64,000 nt of DNA from an uncultured Mycobacterium sp. (lineage in GTDB: Bacteria; Actinomycetota; Actinomycetes; Mycobacteriales; Mycobacteriaceae). The stretch is from positions 47-64,046 of the forward strand of contig FLQS01000005.1 in assembly GCA_900078375.1 (NCBI GenBank), in the 5' to 3' direction. Position 1 is the stretch's first letter. Each line of letters opens with the position of its first letter. The notes below the pieces were generated by a model, which was not told where the DNA came from, did no database searches, and saw nothing but the letters and a program-made list of their open reading frames with translations. Below, in pieces: positions 52,337 through 60,782 of this stretch. Position numbers and translations under genes: made by a program.

Positions 52337-52370
52337 CGCCGGAGCCAGTGCCCCCGACCCTAGGAGCCTG

Positions 52371-53546
52371 ATGACCGGCCCGATGAGCGACGTCAGCGAT
52401 GACGACTTCCGCGAGATCCTGGCCCAGACGCGGCACTTCGTGCGGGCGGCCGTGGTGCCGCGGGAAGCGGAGATCCTCGCCGAGGACAAGGTGCCCGACG
52501 ATCTGCGCGACCAAGCCAAGAAGATGGGCCTGTTCGGTTACGCGATCCCGCAGGAGTGGGGCGGGCTCGGCCTGAACATCGCCCACGACGTCGAGCTGGC
52601 GATGGAGCTTGGCTACACCAGCTTGGCGCTGCGATCGATGTTCGGCACCAACAACGGCATCGCCGGTCAGGTGCTGGTCGGCTTCGGCACCGAGGAACAG
52701 AAGGCACGCTGGCTGGAACCGATCGCCTCCGGTGAGGTGGTCGCCTCGTTCGCGCTGACCGAGCCGGGCGCCGGCTCGAACCCGTCCGGCCTGAAGACGA
52801 AAGCCGTTCGCGATGGTGACAGTTGGGTGATCAACGGCCGCAAGCAGTACATCACCAACGCGCCGGTGGCGAACCTGTTCATCGTGTTCGCCCGCACCCG
52901 GCCCGCCGACGCCAACGGCGCCGGGATCGCGGTGTTCCTGGTACCCGCGGACACTGCCGGGGTCGAGATCGGGGTCAAGGACGCCAAGATGGGCCAGGAG
53001 GGCGCCTGGACCTCGGATGTGAACTTCACTGACGTCCGGGTCGGCGACGACACCCTGATCGGCGGCAGCGAGGACATCGGGTACCGGGCGGCGATGACCT
53101 CGCTGGCCCGTGGGCGTATCCACATTGCCGCGCTCGCGGTCGGCTCCGCTCAACGTGCGCTGGACGAGTCGGTCGCCTACGCGGCAACCGCGACTCAGGG
53201 TGGCACGCCGATCGGCAATTTCCAACTGGTACAGGCGATGCTGGCCGACCAGCAGACCGGGGTGATGGCCGGCCGGGCTCTCGTTCGCGACGCGGCGCGC
53301 AAGTGGGTTGACGACGAGGACCGCAGGATCGCACCGTCGGTGGCGAAGCTGTTCTGCACCGAAATGGCAGGCAACGTCGCCGATCTCGCGGTCCAGGTGC
53401 ACGGCGGGGCGGGCTATATGCGTGGCGTGCCGGTCGAGCGGATCTATCGCGAGGTCCGGCTGTTACGACTGTACGAAGGCACCAGTGAAATTCAGCGCCT
53501 CATCATCGGCGGCGGACTAGTCAAGGAAGCGCAGCGCAAAGCATGA
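52371..53546 (+). CDS. Acyl-CoA dehydrogenase
   Basis: A 391-residue ACAD. It has FALTEPGAGSNPSG near residue 125, NGRKQYITNA near 155 and the catalytic Glu in LYEGTSEIQRLI near 375. ATG 52371 has AGGAG 5 nt upstream; an ATG at 52332 lies inside the palindrome and is not used. It is co-transcribed with the SDR at 53543 (ATGA overlap). Confidence 0.93.
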   Translation: MTGPMSDVSDDDFREILAQTRHFVRAAVVPREAEILAEDKVPDDLRDQAKKMGLFGYAIPQEWGGLGLNIAHDVELAMELGYTSLALRSMFGTNNGIAGQVLVGFGTEEQKARWLEPIASGEVVASFALTEPGAGSNPSGLKTKAVRDGDSWVINGRKQYITNAPVANLFIVFARTRPADANGAGIAVFLVPADTAGVEIGVKDAKMGQEGAWTSDVNFTDVRVGDDTLIGGSEDIGYRAAMTSLARGRIHIAALAVGSAQRALDESVAYAATATQGGTPIGNFQLVQAMLADQQTGVMAGRALVRDAARKWVDDEDRRIAPSVAKLFCTEMAGNVADLAVQVHGGAGYMRGVPVERIYREVRLLRLYEGTSEIQRLIIGGGLVKEAQRKA

Positions 53547-54364
53547 CGGGAAAGCTCAGCGGCAAGGTCGCGTTCATCACCGGAGCCGCCCGCGGCCAGG
53601 GCCGCGCGCACGCGGTGAAGATGGCGAGCGAGGGTGCCGACATCATCGCGGTCGACATCGCGGGCAAGCTGCCGGAATGTGTTCCATACAACCCGGCCAC
53701 CCCGGAGGATCTGGCGGAGACCGTGCGCCTGGTCGAGGCGTCCGGCCGGCGGATCGTGCCTGCGGTCGTGGACGTCCGCGATCACGACGGCCTCAAGGAC
53801 GCTGTCGCGGACGGCGTGGCCAAGCTGGGCCGCCTCGACATCATTGTCGCGAACGCGGGCATCACGTCGCCGTCGGCGTGGGACGAGATCACGCCGGGGG
53901 ACTTCCGGGATGTCATGGACGTCAACGTGACTGGGACCTGGAACACCGTGATGGCGGGTACGCCGGCCATCGTCGAGGGCGGTCGCGGAGGGTCGGTGAT
54001 CCTGATCAGCTCGGCGGCCGGCATCAAGCTGCAGCCGTTCATGGTGCACTACACGGCCAGCAAGCATGCTGTCACCGGCATGGCCAGGGCGTTCGCCGCC
54101 GAACTGGGCAAGCACAACATCAGGGTGAACAGCGTGCACCCCGGACCGGTGAACACCGACATGGGTACCGGTGACATGGTGGCCGCGCTGGGCAGGGCGA
54201 TGGAAACCAACCCGGCGCTGAACAACATGATGCTGCCGTTCCTGCCGATTTACATCGCCGAACCGGAGGACATCGCCGACACGGTGTGCTTCCTGGCCAG
54301 CGACGATGCCAAACTGATTACCGCTGAGGCGATCTCAGTCGATCAGGGCTCGACGAAGTACTGA
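53543..54364 (+). CDS. Mycofactocin-coupled SDR-family oxidoreductase
   Basis: A 273-residue SDR. The signature TGAARGQGRAHAV near residue 14 and the insert with YNPATPEDLAETVRLVE near 45-62 mark the mycofactocin-coupled, carveol-dehydrogenase-like group. The active site is Ser and YTASK near 172. It oxidises an alcohol, with electrons passed to mycofactocin. Its 3' end overlaps the convergent hydrolase by 47 bp. Confidence 0.88.
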   Translation: MTGKLSGKVAFITGAARGQGRAHAVKMASEGADIIAVDIAGKLPECVPYNPATPEDLAETVRLVEASGRRIVPAVVDVRDHDGLKDAVADGVAKLGRLDIIVANAGITSPSAWDEITPGDFRDVMDVNVTGTWNTVMAGTPAIVEGGRGGSVILISSAAGIKLQPFMVHYTASKHAVTGMARAFAAELGKHNIRVNSVHPGPVNTDMGTGDMVAALGRAMETNPALNNMMLPFLPIYIAEPEDIADTVCFLASDDAKLITAEAISVDQGSTKY

Positions 54365-55259
54365 GGGCGCGGGTCAGGAAGGCCACCTGATCGGCGGCGG
54401 CCTTCTCGAACCAGTCGTGCCCCGGCCAGACGTCGAAGTGGTCGCACGGGTAGTGGTGCACCTCTGCCCTGCCCAGCACCGCGGTCTTGACCACCGAGTC
54501 GGCCGGCACGTAGCGGTCGAAGTCGGCGGCCTGGACCAGGAACGCACAACGTAACCGCTTGGCGGCGTCCGCCGTTCGGATCGAGGCGATCTGCAGGCCC
54601 ACCGCGGAGTCGACCTCGTTGCGCCACGTCGGCCCGGCCATCGCGGTGTAGCTTTCGTAGGCGCCGTCCAGTGCCAGCGCGCCGGGCTCACCGGGATATG
54701 CGACCAGTGGCATCAGGGTCGGCCGGCGGCCCCGGGCCACGTCGACTCGGCTCTTGACGCCGATCAAGGTCCATTTCAACGCCGATCCGACGTCCCGATG
54801 TTCGACAGCCGCGCGGCTGACGGCCACACCACTGGTCAACGGCGTCATCGCGATGACACCCGCGACCTCTGCGTGGTCGGCGGCCACCCGCACCACGTGA
54901 CCACCCGACATCGACGACCCCCACAGCACGATCCGATTCGGATCGACCCCGGGCAGTCGCTGGGCCGCGGCGATCGCGGCCTCGAAGTCACCGATCTGCG
55001 CGGCGACCGAAACCGTCTGCCGCGGTGTGCCTTCCGATGCCCCGAAGCCGCGGTAGTCGAAGGCCAGCACGTCGACACCGGCGGCGCTGATCCGCTCGGC
55101 GAACGGCTCGAGGCCGGAGTCCTTGGTGCCGCCGAAGCCGTGACCCATCACCACCACCGGGCGCCCGGCCGGGCCGGCGAAGGCGTCACCCTCGCCAGGG
55201 AAATGCCATGCGCTGCAGCGCACTCCGGAGGAATCGAAGGTGATATCAGTGCGGGTCAT
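54318..55259 (-). CDS. Alpha/beta hydrolase
   Basis: A 313-residue serine hydrolase. HGFGGTK near residue 40 forms the oxyanion region, the nucleophile elbow is GSSMSGG near 115, and the terminal His is in CDHFDVWPG near 280. It is the last gene of a five-gene minus operon, with ATG 55259 overlapping the monooxygenase stop. It may hydrolyse an ester or lactone made by the monooxygenase. Confidence 0.87.
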   Translation of the reverse strand: MTRTDITFDSSGVRCSAWHFPGEGDAFAGPAGRPVVVMGHGFGGTKDSGLEPFAERISAAGVDVLAFDYRGFGASEGTPRQTVSVAAQIGDFEAAIAAAQRLPGVDPNRIVLWGSSMSGGHVVRVAADHAEVAGVIAMTPLTSGVAVSRAAVEHRDVGSALKWTLIGVKSRVDVARGRRPTLMPLVAYPGEPGALALDGAYESYTAMAGPTWRNEVDSAVGLQIASIRTADAAKRLRCAFLVQAADFDRYVPADSVVKTAVLGRAEVHHYPCDHFDVWPGHDWFEKAAADQVAFLTRALSTSSSPDRLRSPQR

Positions 55260-56608
55260 ACTGTGACCCCCGCTGTGCGACGGCGGCGAAGCTCTGCCCT
55301 GCGCATCCCGGCGGGCAGTTCCCGGGTGCGGATGTCGTGATCATAGTGGAAGTAGTCCACCTGCTGGGTGTGCCGCGGGCGGTCGGTGCAGTGCCCCACG
55401 TACAGCTTCTGGTCGGCGTCGATCACCCGTTCCATCTCCGCAGCCGGCGGCAACGCGTAGCGCCCCACCGCGTAGGCGGCCAACAGTTTCGCCTGGCACT
55501 CGATGAACGGGAACAGGGTTGGCACCGCCTGGGCAAAACCGATGAACACCAGATTGTCCATGCCCGGGGCGAACATTCGCTTGTAGAGTCGGATTGCGTT
55601 ATCCGGTGCGGCGACGAAGTCGGGATCGAAGAACGGGAAGGTGATGTTGTAGCCGGTGGCGTAGACGATCGCATCGAATACCCCGCTGGTGCCGTCGTCG
55701 AAGTGGACGGTGTCCCCGTCCAGGCGACTCACGTTGGGCTTGGGGATGACGTCACCGGACCCCAGCCGCAGCGGCAGTTCCACCGACTGGGTGGGGTGCG
55801 CCTCGAAGAGTTTGTGGTTCGGCGCAGGCAGGCCGTACAGCTGGGGATCGATGCCCATCGCCGGCGCCAACAACTGAACTGCCTTGCGCTGCCAGGACAA
55901 CGGGATGTACGGCGACGTCTGCCACACACTGTCACCGGGGCGGCCGGCGATGTACTTGGGCACGATCCAGGCGCTGGATCGCGTCGACAGGGTCACGGTG
56001 TTCTGCAGCGTCCTGGAGGACAGTTCCACGGTGATATCGGCGGCACTGTTGCCGATGCCGACCACCAGAATCCGCTTGCCGGTCAGGTTCAGCGGTGTCT
56101 GCGGATCGATGTAATGGTGGGAATGGATTGTCTCGCCGGTGAATTCACCGGGGAAGTCCGGGTACCGAGCGTCCCAGTGGTGGCCGTTGCCGACGACCAA
56201 CAGGTCGAACTCCCGCGTCGTCCCGTTCTGATCGGTGATGTCCCAGCGCCCATCGCGATTGAGACCGGCGTGCTGAACGCCGTTGTTGAACTCGATATTC
56301 TCCAACAGTCCGAAGGTCTCGGCGTAGGAGTCCAGATAGGTCTTGATGTCGCTGTGGTGCGGGAACGACGGGAAGTGCTCCGGGATCGGAAAGTCCCGAA
56401 ACGACAGCCGTTGTTTGGAGGTGTCGATGTGCAGGGACCGGTAGGCGCTGCTCAATCCGTTGGGGTTGGCGAAGGCCCAGTTGCCGCCGATGCGATCGGA
56501 CAGCTCGAAGGTGGTGTACGGCACGCCGTAGTCCTTGAGCAACTTGGAAGAGGTCAGCCCGCTGACGCCGGCGCCGATGATGGCGGTGCGCGGCATGGAT
56601 TCGCCCAC
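55256..56608 (-). CDS. Class B flavin-containing monooxygenase (FMO)
   Basis: A 450-residue FMO. The FAD motif is GAGVSG near residue 12 and the NADPH motif GIGNSA near 183. The FMO fingerprint FxGxxxHxxxY is intact as FTGETIHSHHY near 155, unlike the BVMO at 8198. GTG 56608 has AGGAG 5 nt upstream. It would oxygenate a ketone or heteroatom; with the next hydrolase a Baeyer-Villiger plus hydrolysis pair is plausible. Confidence 0.9.
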   Translation of the reverse strand: MGESMPRTAIIGAGVSGLTSSKLLKDYGVPYTTFELSDRIGGNWAFANPNGLSSAYRSLHIDTSKQRLSFRDFPIPEHFPSFPHHSDIKTYLDSYAETFGLLENIEFNNGVQHAGLNRDGRWDITDQNGTTREFDLLVVGNGHHWDARYPDFPGEFTGETIHSHHYIDPQTPLNLTGKRILVVGIGNSAADITVELSSRTLQNTVTLSTRSSAWIVPKYIAGRPGDSVWQTSPYIPLSWQRKAVQLLAPAMGIDPQLYGLPAPNHKLFEAHPTQSVELPLRLGSGDVIPKPNVSRLDGDTVHFDDGTSGVFDAIVYATGYNITFPFFDPDFVAAPDNAIRLYKRMFAPGMDNLVFIGFAQAVPTLFPFIECQAKLLAAYAVGRYALPPAAEMERVIDADQKLYVGHCTDRPRHTQQVDYFHYDHDIRTRELPAGMRRAELRRRRTAGVTV

Positions 56609-56616
56609 GTGTACTC

Positions 56617-57690
56617 CTAGCGTGCAATCAGCTCGAGTGTGCCCAGATCGCGGATGGCCGCGCAGCCGCGACGCAACATAGCGGCCATCATGTCGTCACC
56701 GCGTTCGGTCTCCACCGCGAATGCGCAGCCCAATGCGGAGATCAGCGGAACCTGGATCATGCCCAGAAGATAATCATGCCAGCAGGTTTCCGCGTCGTAG
56801 TCGCTCACGCCGGCGTCCAGCAGGGCCCGGTGATACTCCGCGACCAGGTCCCTTTCGGCCTCGGCCCGCAGAGCCGGTTCCAGGCTGGTCCCGGTGAAGT
56901 AGGCCAGGTCGCGACCGGCCAGACCGACGCCCAACGTCTGCCAGTCGACCACGCTGACCCGCTCGCCGTCGAAGAGCAGATTGTCCAGCCGGTAGTCGCC
57001 GTGCAGCAGGGCGAACCGCTCCGGCGCATTCAGCAGCCATGGCGTCACCAAATCCATGGCGGCGACCAAGGTTTCGGAATCTTGCGCGTTCAGCCTGGTC
57101 CCGAGTTTCTCGATCGTGATGCCGGCGGCCATCTTGGAGATGTCACCAAGACCGCGGATGGCGTCCTCACCGGTGACCGACATCGCCAGACCGGGGAAGG
57201 TCTGCCACCGCGGATCGCACCAGGTGGGCCCGTGCAGGCCTGCCAGTGCGCGCACCGCGAGACGGGCCTCGGGCAGGTCGCACCCGGCGATCTGATCGCC
57301 TTGGACGGCCGGTGCCTGGTCAGCCAGCAGCAGTGCGTAGCTGGCTCCTTCGTCGGCGATGTCGACGTGGTAGCACTGCGGAATCGGGATCGTCACCACA
57401 TCGGCGACGGATTGGTAGAACGCGCACTCGCTGCGGTAGCCGAGCGTCACCCGGTCCCGGACGGCGTCGTCGCCGGCGGGCAATTTCAGGATGAAGCTGG
57501 CGGGCAGGTTGTCGGCGCCTGTGGCATAGGTGGCCTTGACGCGGAACGTCGCGCCCGTCTGCCCCGTGCCCACCGGCGTCACCTCGACGGTCTCGACCGC
57601 GACGGGGGCACCGGGGCGGCTCAGGATGCCGGCCAGCCAGCCGCCGGTGACATCAGAGGGATAGCGGGGAATCGCGGTCGGGGCGGTCAT
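56617..57690 (-). CDS. APH-family phosphotransferase (possible hydroxyacyl-CoA kinase)
   Basis: A 357-residue APH-fold kinase. The catalytic loop HGDYRLDN lies at residues 230-237 and VVDW at 247-250 carries the metal-binding Asp249. ATG 57690 overlaps the SDR stop (ATGA). It is a second kinase of the same fold as at 5368, again inside an oxidative lipid operon, and could phosphorylate a hydroxyacyl-CoA. Antibiotic modification is unlikely in this context. Confidence 0.83.
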   Translation of the reverse strand: MTAPTAIPRYPSDVTGGWLAGILSRPGAPVAVETVEVTPVGTGQTGATFRVKATYATGADNLPASFILKLPAGDDAVRDRVTLGYRSECAFYQSVADVVTIPIPQCYHVDIADEGASYALLLADQAPAVQGDQIAGCDLPEARLAVRALAGLHGPTWCDPRWQTFPGLAMSVTGEDAIRGLGDISKMAAGITIEKLGTRLNAQDSETLVAAMDLVTPWLLNAPERFALLHGDYRLDNLLFDGERVSVVDWQTLGVGLAGRDLAYFTGTSLEPALRAEAERDLVAEYHRALLDAGVSDYDAETCWHDYLLGMIQVPLISALGCAFAVETERGDDMMAAMLRRGCAAIRDLGTLELIAR

Positions 57691-58511
57691 GGTGTCGGTT
57701 GCCTTCTGTCGGTGCGTTGTTTGTCGACGAACCGCACAGCCATCCGGTTGAGCAAGCCCGGCGCCAGGCGTGCGAAAAGCCATGCCATGCGGGCCTGACG
57801 GGGTGCGACCAGGAGGGCCTTGTTGCGTTCGATCGCCCGGAGCGTATCGGCGGCCAGCTGATCCGGGCTATAGAACGTCTCACTGCGCTGGCCCATCTGA
57901 TAGAACTCGCGCCCGTTGAAATCGCCGAGCCAGCCCTTGTCGAGAATCGGGGTGTCCACCGCGGTGGGGCAGATGGCCAGTACACCGACCCCGTGGCCGA
58001 CGGCCTCGGTGCGCAGCGCCAGCGACAGCCCGACAATCGCGTGCTTGGTCATCACGTAGCTGGTGATCCGGCCCGCGGCCGCCAGGCCCGCCATCGAGGC
58101 GGTGTTGACGATGTGGCCGCTGCGTTGACGAACCATCTGCGGGTAGGCGGCATGCACCCCGTGCACGACACCGCGGATGTTCACGTCGATGATCGCGTTC
58201 CACTGGTCCAGGGTGAGCAACTCGGTGTCGCCGCCCCAGGTGATCCCGGCGTTGTTGAACAGCAAGTCGATTCGGCCGGTGCGCGCCACGACGTCGTCGA
58301 CGGCGCGCTGAACGGCGGCGGCGTCGGTGACGTCGAGCTGCAGTGCGGTCCCCGGCTTGGTCAACGATGCGGCGGTGCGTTCGGCGGCCGCCCCGTCGAT
58401 ATCGGTGCACAGCACGTCGGCGCCGGCGACTGCCAGCGCCCGGCACAGTGCCGCGCCGATTCCGGAGCCGGCTCCGGTGACGATCGCCTGCTTGCCGGCG
58501 AATCGGGTCAC
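57687..58511 (-). CDS. SDR-family oxidoreductase
   Basis: A 274-residue SDR. The motif TGAGSGIG is near residue 12, NNAG near 88, a catalytic Ser near 141 and the Tyr position in ITSYVMTKH near 153-161. The C-terminal region is longer than in simple SDRs and hydrophobic (WLFARLAPGLLNRM). GTG 58511 overlaps the TGA of the next SDR upstream. Substrate unknown. Confidence 0.87.
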   Translation of the reverse strand: MTRFAGKQAIVTGAGSGIGAALCRALAVAGADVLCTDIDGAAAERTAASLTKPGTALQLDVTDAAAVQRAVDDVVARTGRIDLLFNNAGITWGGDTELLTLDQWNAIIDVNIRGVVHGVHAAYPQMVRQRSGHIVNTASMAGLAAAGRITSYVMTKHAIVGLSLALRTEAVGHGVGVLAICPTAVDTPILDKGWLGDFNGREFYQMGQRSETFYSPDQLAADTLRAIERNKALLVAPRQARMAWLFARLAPGLLNRMAVRFVDKQRTDRRQPTP

Positions 58512-59278
58512 GCCGAGGCCATCCGGTCGACGTGGGCAAGCACGTCGGGATAGCGCTTGAGGTGGGCGCCGCCGTTGAGGTCAAGGACTTCGCCGGTGAG
58601 CCAGGAGGCTTGGTCCGAGCACAGGAACAGCACCGCCTCGGCGACGTCTTCGGGGACGCCGACCCGGCCGAGCGGGGTGTTTTCGATGTAGTCCTCGAGC
58701 ACGCCGTCGGCCAGGGTGACCAGTTCGGTCAGCGGGGTGTGGACGAAACCCGGTGAAACGGCGTTGACCCGGATCCCGCGGGGACCCAATTCCAGCGCAG
58801 CGACCTGTGTCAGCATGGCCAGCCCGGCTTTGGCCGAGCAGTAGGCGCTCATTCCCGGCGCAGCGAGCCGGGCGTTCAGCGAGGTGATCGAAACCAGCGA
58901 TCCCCCCTCGCGCAGCTGCCGGCCGGCGTGCTTCATGACGATGAATCCGCCGGTGAGGCAACAGTCGACGATGGCGCGGAAGTCCTCGACGGGTTGTTCG
59001 GTGATGCGGCCGAAGCCGCCGAATCCGGCGGTGTTCACCACGATGTCGATTTCCCCGATGCGCTCGAACAGTGCGGCGACGCTGGCCTCGTCGGTGACGT
59101 CGACCCCGGCCGCGTCATGCGGTGCGCCCAGTTCGGCGGCCCGCTGCGCTGCTCCGTCGGCGTTGCGGTCGGCGACGGTGACCTGCCGTCCACCGGCGGC
59201 CAGTCCCTGCGCCACCGCCCAGCCGATTCCCGATGCGCCACCGATGACCACCGCTCGCTGCGTTGCAATTTCCGACAT
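58508..59278 (-). CDS. SDR-family oxidoreductase
   Basis: A 256-residue SDR. GGASGIG is near residue 14, a Ser near 133 and YCSAK near 147. ATG 59278 has GGAGG 4 nt upstream. First gene of the five-gene minus operon (two SDRs, kinase, FMO, hydrolase). Operator copy 9 lies 45 bp upstream. Confidence 0.9.
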   Translation of the reverse strand: MSEIATQRAVVIGGASGIGWAVAQGLAAGGRQVTVADRNADGAAQRAAELGAPHDAAGVDVTDEASVAALFERIGEIDIVVNTAGFGGFGRITEQPVEDFRAIVDCCLTGGFIVMKHAGRQLREGGSLVSITSLNARLAAPGMSAYCSAKAGLAMLTQVAALELGPRGIRVNAVSPGFVHTPLTELVTLADGVLEDYIENTPLGRVGVPEDVAEAVLFLCSDQASWLTGEVLDLNGGAHLKRYPDVLAHVDRMASA

Positions 59279-59322
59279 CCGGCCTCCGGTGAACGCTCGC
59301 GCGGGTCCGCTCAAGTCGAGCT

Positions 59323-59341
59323 AACTGTAAGACATACGGCA
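59323..59341. promoter_or_regulatory. 19-bp palindromic operator, copy 9 (weaker)
   Basis: AACTGTAAGACATACGGCA: 7/8 and 5/8. It is the last copy, at the right end of the island in front of the five-gene minus operon and before the tRNA cluster. Confidence 0.45.
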
Positions 59342-59416
59342 AGAGCTGCAGTAGGTCAACAGACGGCGATCGTGTACAAGGGAAAGAGCCCGACGAGATG
59401 CGGGAACGAACCGAAG

Positions 59417-59490
59417 TGGCCAGGGCCGGGATCGAACCGGCGACCTTCCGCTTTTCAGGCGGACGCTCGTACCAACTGAGCTACCTGGCC
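59417..59490 (-). tRNA. tRNA-Phe (GAA)
   Basis: A 74-nt cloverleaf on the minus strand, acceptor GGCCAGG/CCTGGCC. The anticodon loop CTGAAAA gives GAA. The T loop is GTTCGATC. The CCA end is not encoded. Confidence 0.95.
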
Positions 59491-59537
59491 GGAAGGCACT
59501 GTGTTCAATCAACGACGAGTGCCTCACCACAAAAAAA

Positions 59538-59614
59538 TGGCGACCCTGACGGGACTCGAACCCGCGACCTCCGCCGTGACAGGGCGGCGCGCTAACCAAC
59601 TGCGCCACAGGGCC
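59538..59614 (-). tRNA. tRNA-Asp (GTC)
   Basis: A 77-nt cloverleaf including an encoded CCA, acceptor GGCCCTG/CAGGGTC. The anticodon loop CTGTCAC gives GTC. It lies 47 bp from tRNA-Phe in the same orientation, so the two are probably co-transcribed. Confidence 0.95.
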
Positions 59615-59662
59615 TTGCTTTTCCTGCATGTACTGCTCGCTCCGACTTTACGTCGTCACGCG

Positions 59663-59735
59663 TACCCCCAACGGGATTCGAACCCGTGCTACCGCCGTGA
59701 AAGGGCGGCGTCCTAGGCCACTAGACGATGGGGGC
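59663..59735 (-). tRNA. tRNA-Glu (TTC)
   Basis: A 73-nt cloverleaf, acceptor GCCCCCA/TGGGGGT. The anticodon loop CTTTCAC gives TTC. First gene of the minus-strand Glu-Asp-Phe tRNA run. CCA is not encoded. Confidence 0.95.
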
Positions 59736-59841
59736 CAGAACCGAATCACTCCGGGGTACTCACAACGAGTGCACGTTAGAGCGTCGTTAGCTTAGGGCAC
59801 AGCACGCACAATCCCAAAACGAGCAACCCCAACGAAGGCAG

Positions 59842-59847
59842 TATTGT
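59842..59847 (+). promoter_or_regulatory. Probable -10 of tRNA-Lys
   Basis: TATTGT lies 9 bp before the tRNA-Lys 5' end, a suitable -10. No clear -35 is visible. The other 120 bp between tRNA-Glu and tRNA-Lys must also hold the promoter for the minus-strand tRNA run. Confidence 0.5.
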
Positions 59848-59856
59848 GTGCGACGC

Positions 59857-59932
59857 GCCCCTATAGCTCAGTTGGTAGAGCTACGGACTTTTAATCCGCA
59901 GGTCCCAGGTTCGAGCCCTGGTGGGGGCACCA
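59857..59932 (+). tRNA. tRNA-Lys (TTT)
   Basis: A 76-nt cloverleaf with an encoded CCA, acceptor GCCCCTA/TGGGGGC. The anticodon loop CTTTTAA gives TTT. It is divergent from the Glu-Asp-Phe run. Confidence 0.96.
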
Positions 59933-60013
59933 CCCGGATCGGCGAAGACTCCACCCCGAGCGGACCTTTCCGAGATCGCCCGTCGCCGTCAGGGTTGACC
60001 TATCGTGAACGGC

Positions 60014-60682
60014 ATGAACGACACGGCGCCGCAACCCGCGGACAGCGCTGGACAAGGTCCGCGCCGTGGCGTCGACCGAGCCACGGGCCGACATGTGATC
60101 GCTCGGCTGGCCGGACCTGAACACGACGCCACGGTGCGCGCAGTCGTCGACCTATTGTCCGGCGAACAGAGCGCGGTCGACTCGATCGTCGACGACGCGG
60201 TGTCCGATCCAGAACGCCTGGAGTCGGTCGAGCGCCTCGGAAATTTCGACGACACCCGAAACTCGACACTCGATCGCGTCGCGGTCTTGGTCGCCGAGGC
60301 GCTGGGCACCCCGATGGCGGCGGTGTCCGTCGTCTACCCCGACCGGCAGGTCCTGGCGGGATCCAACACGAGCGACGAGGTGCAGCCCCGGGTCGCGCCG
60401 CTCGAGACCTCGATCTCCAAATTCACCGTGGCAAGCCGGGAGCCGCTGGTGGTCGACGACACCCGGGCTCATCCCATGCTGTCGGATCTTCCAGTGGTGC
60501 GCAGCGGCGCGGTGCTGGCGTACGCCGGAATTCCGTTGCTCGACAGCAAAGGCTATGTCGCTGGGACGTTGTGCACCTGGGATACTCATCCGCGGCACTG
60601 GACCAGTGGCCAGGTTCAGATTCTCAACGATCTCGCCGACGTCGCGCGCCAACGGCTACTCGCCGACCCGCGCGGCGTGTGA
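60014..60682 (+). CDS. GAF-domain protein
   Basis: A 222-residue soluble protein. A GAF domain covers about residues 80-215 (TLDRVAVLVAEALGTPMAAVSVV, APLETSISKFTV, YAGIPLLDSKGYVAGTLC). The N-terminal 75 residues are hydrophilic and probably disordered, then helical. No output domain such as a kinase or GGDEF is attached, so it may sense a ligand and act through a partner. ATG 60014 lies 7 nt after TATCGT (60001-60006), consistent with a leaderless transcript; GTG 60005 is an alternative. Confidence 0.82.
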   Translation: MNDTAPQPADSAGQGPRRGVDRATGRHVIARLAGPEHDATVRAVVDLLSGEQSAVDSIVDDAVSDPERLESVERLGNFDDTRNSTLDRVAVLVAEALGTPMAAVSVVYPDRQVLAGSNTSDEVQPRVAPLETSISKFTVASREPLVVDDTRAHPMLSDLPVVRSGAVLAYAGIPLLDSKGYVAGTLCTWDTHPRHWTSGQVQILNDLADVARQRLLADPRGV

Positions 60683-60782
60683 TCTTTGCCCAACGTTCGC
60701 CACACGGGGAGATTCATGACCAAACGGGTAGCAAAATCGGGTAGCGTCCGCCATGTGATTCGGCAGGTGAAGTGAGCGGATC

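Noticed and set aside
52332..52370. ATG 52332 as the start of the acyl-CoA dehydrogenase
   Set aside because: It lies inside the palindrome with the -10 and has no ribosome site; ATG 52371 follows AGGAG.
59417..59932. tRNA genes as phage or island attachment sites
   Set aside because: No integrase and no repeated tRNA 3' end were seen at the island borders.
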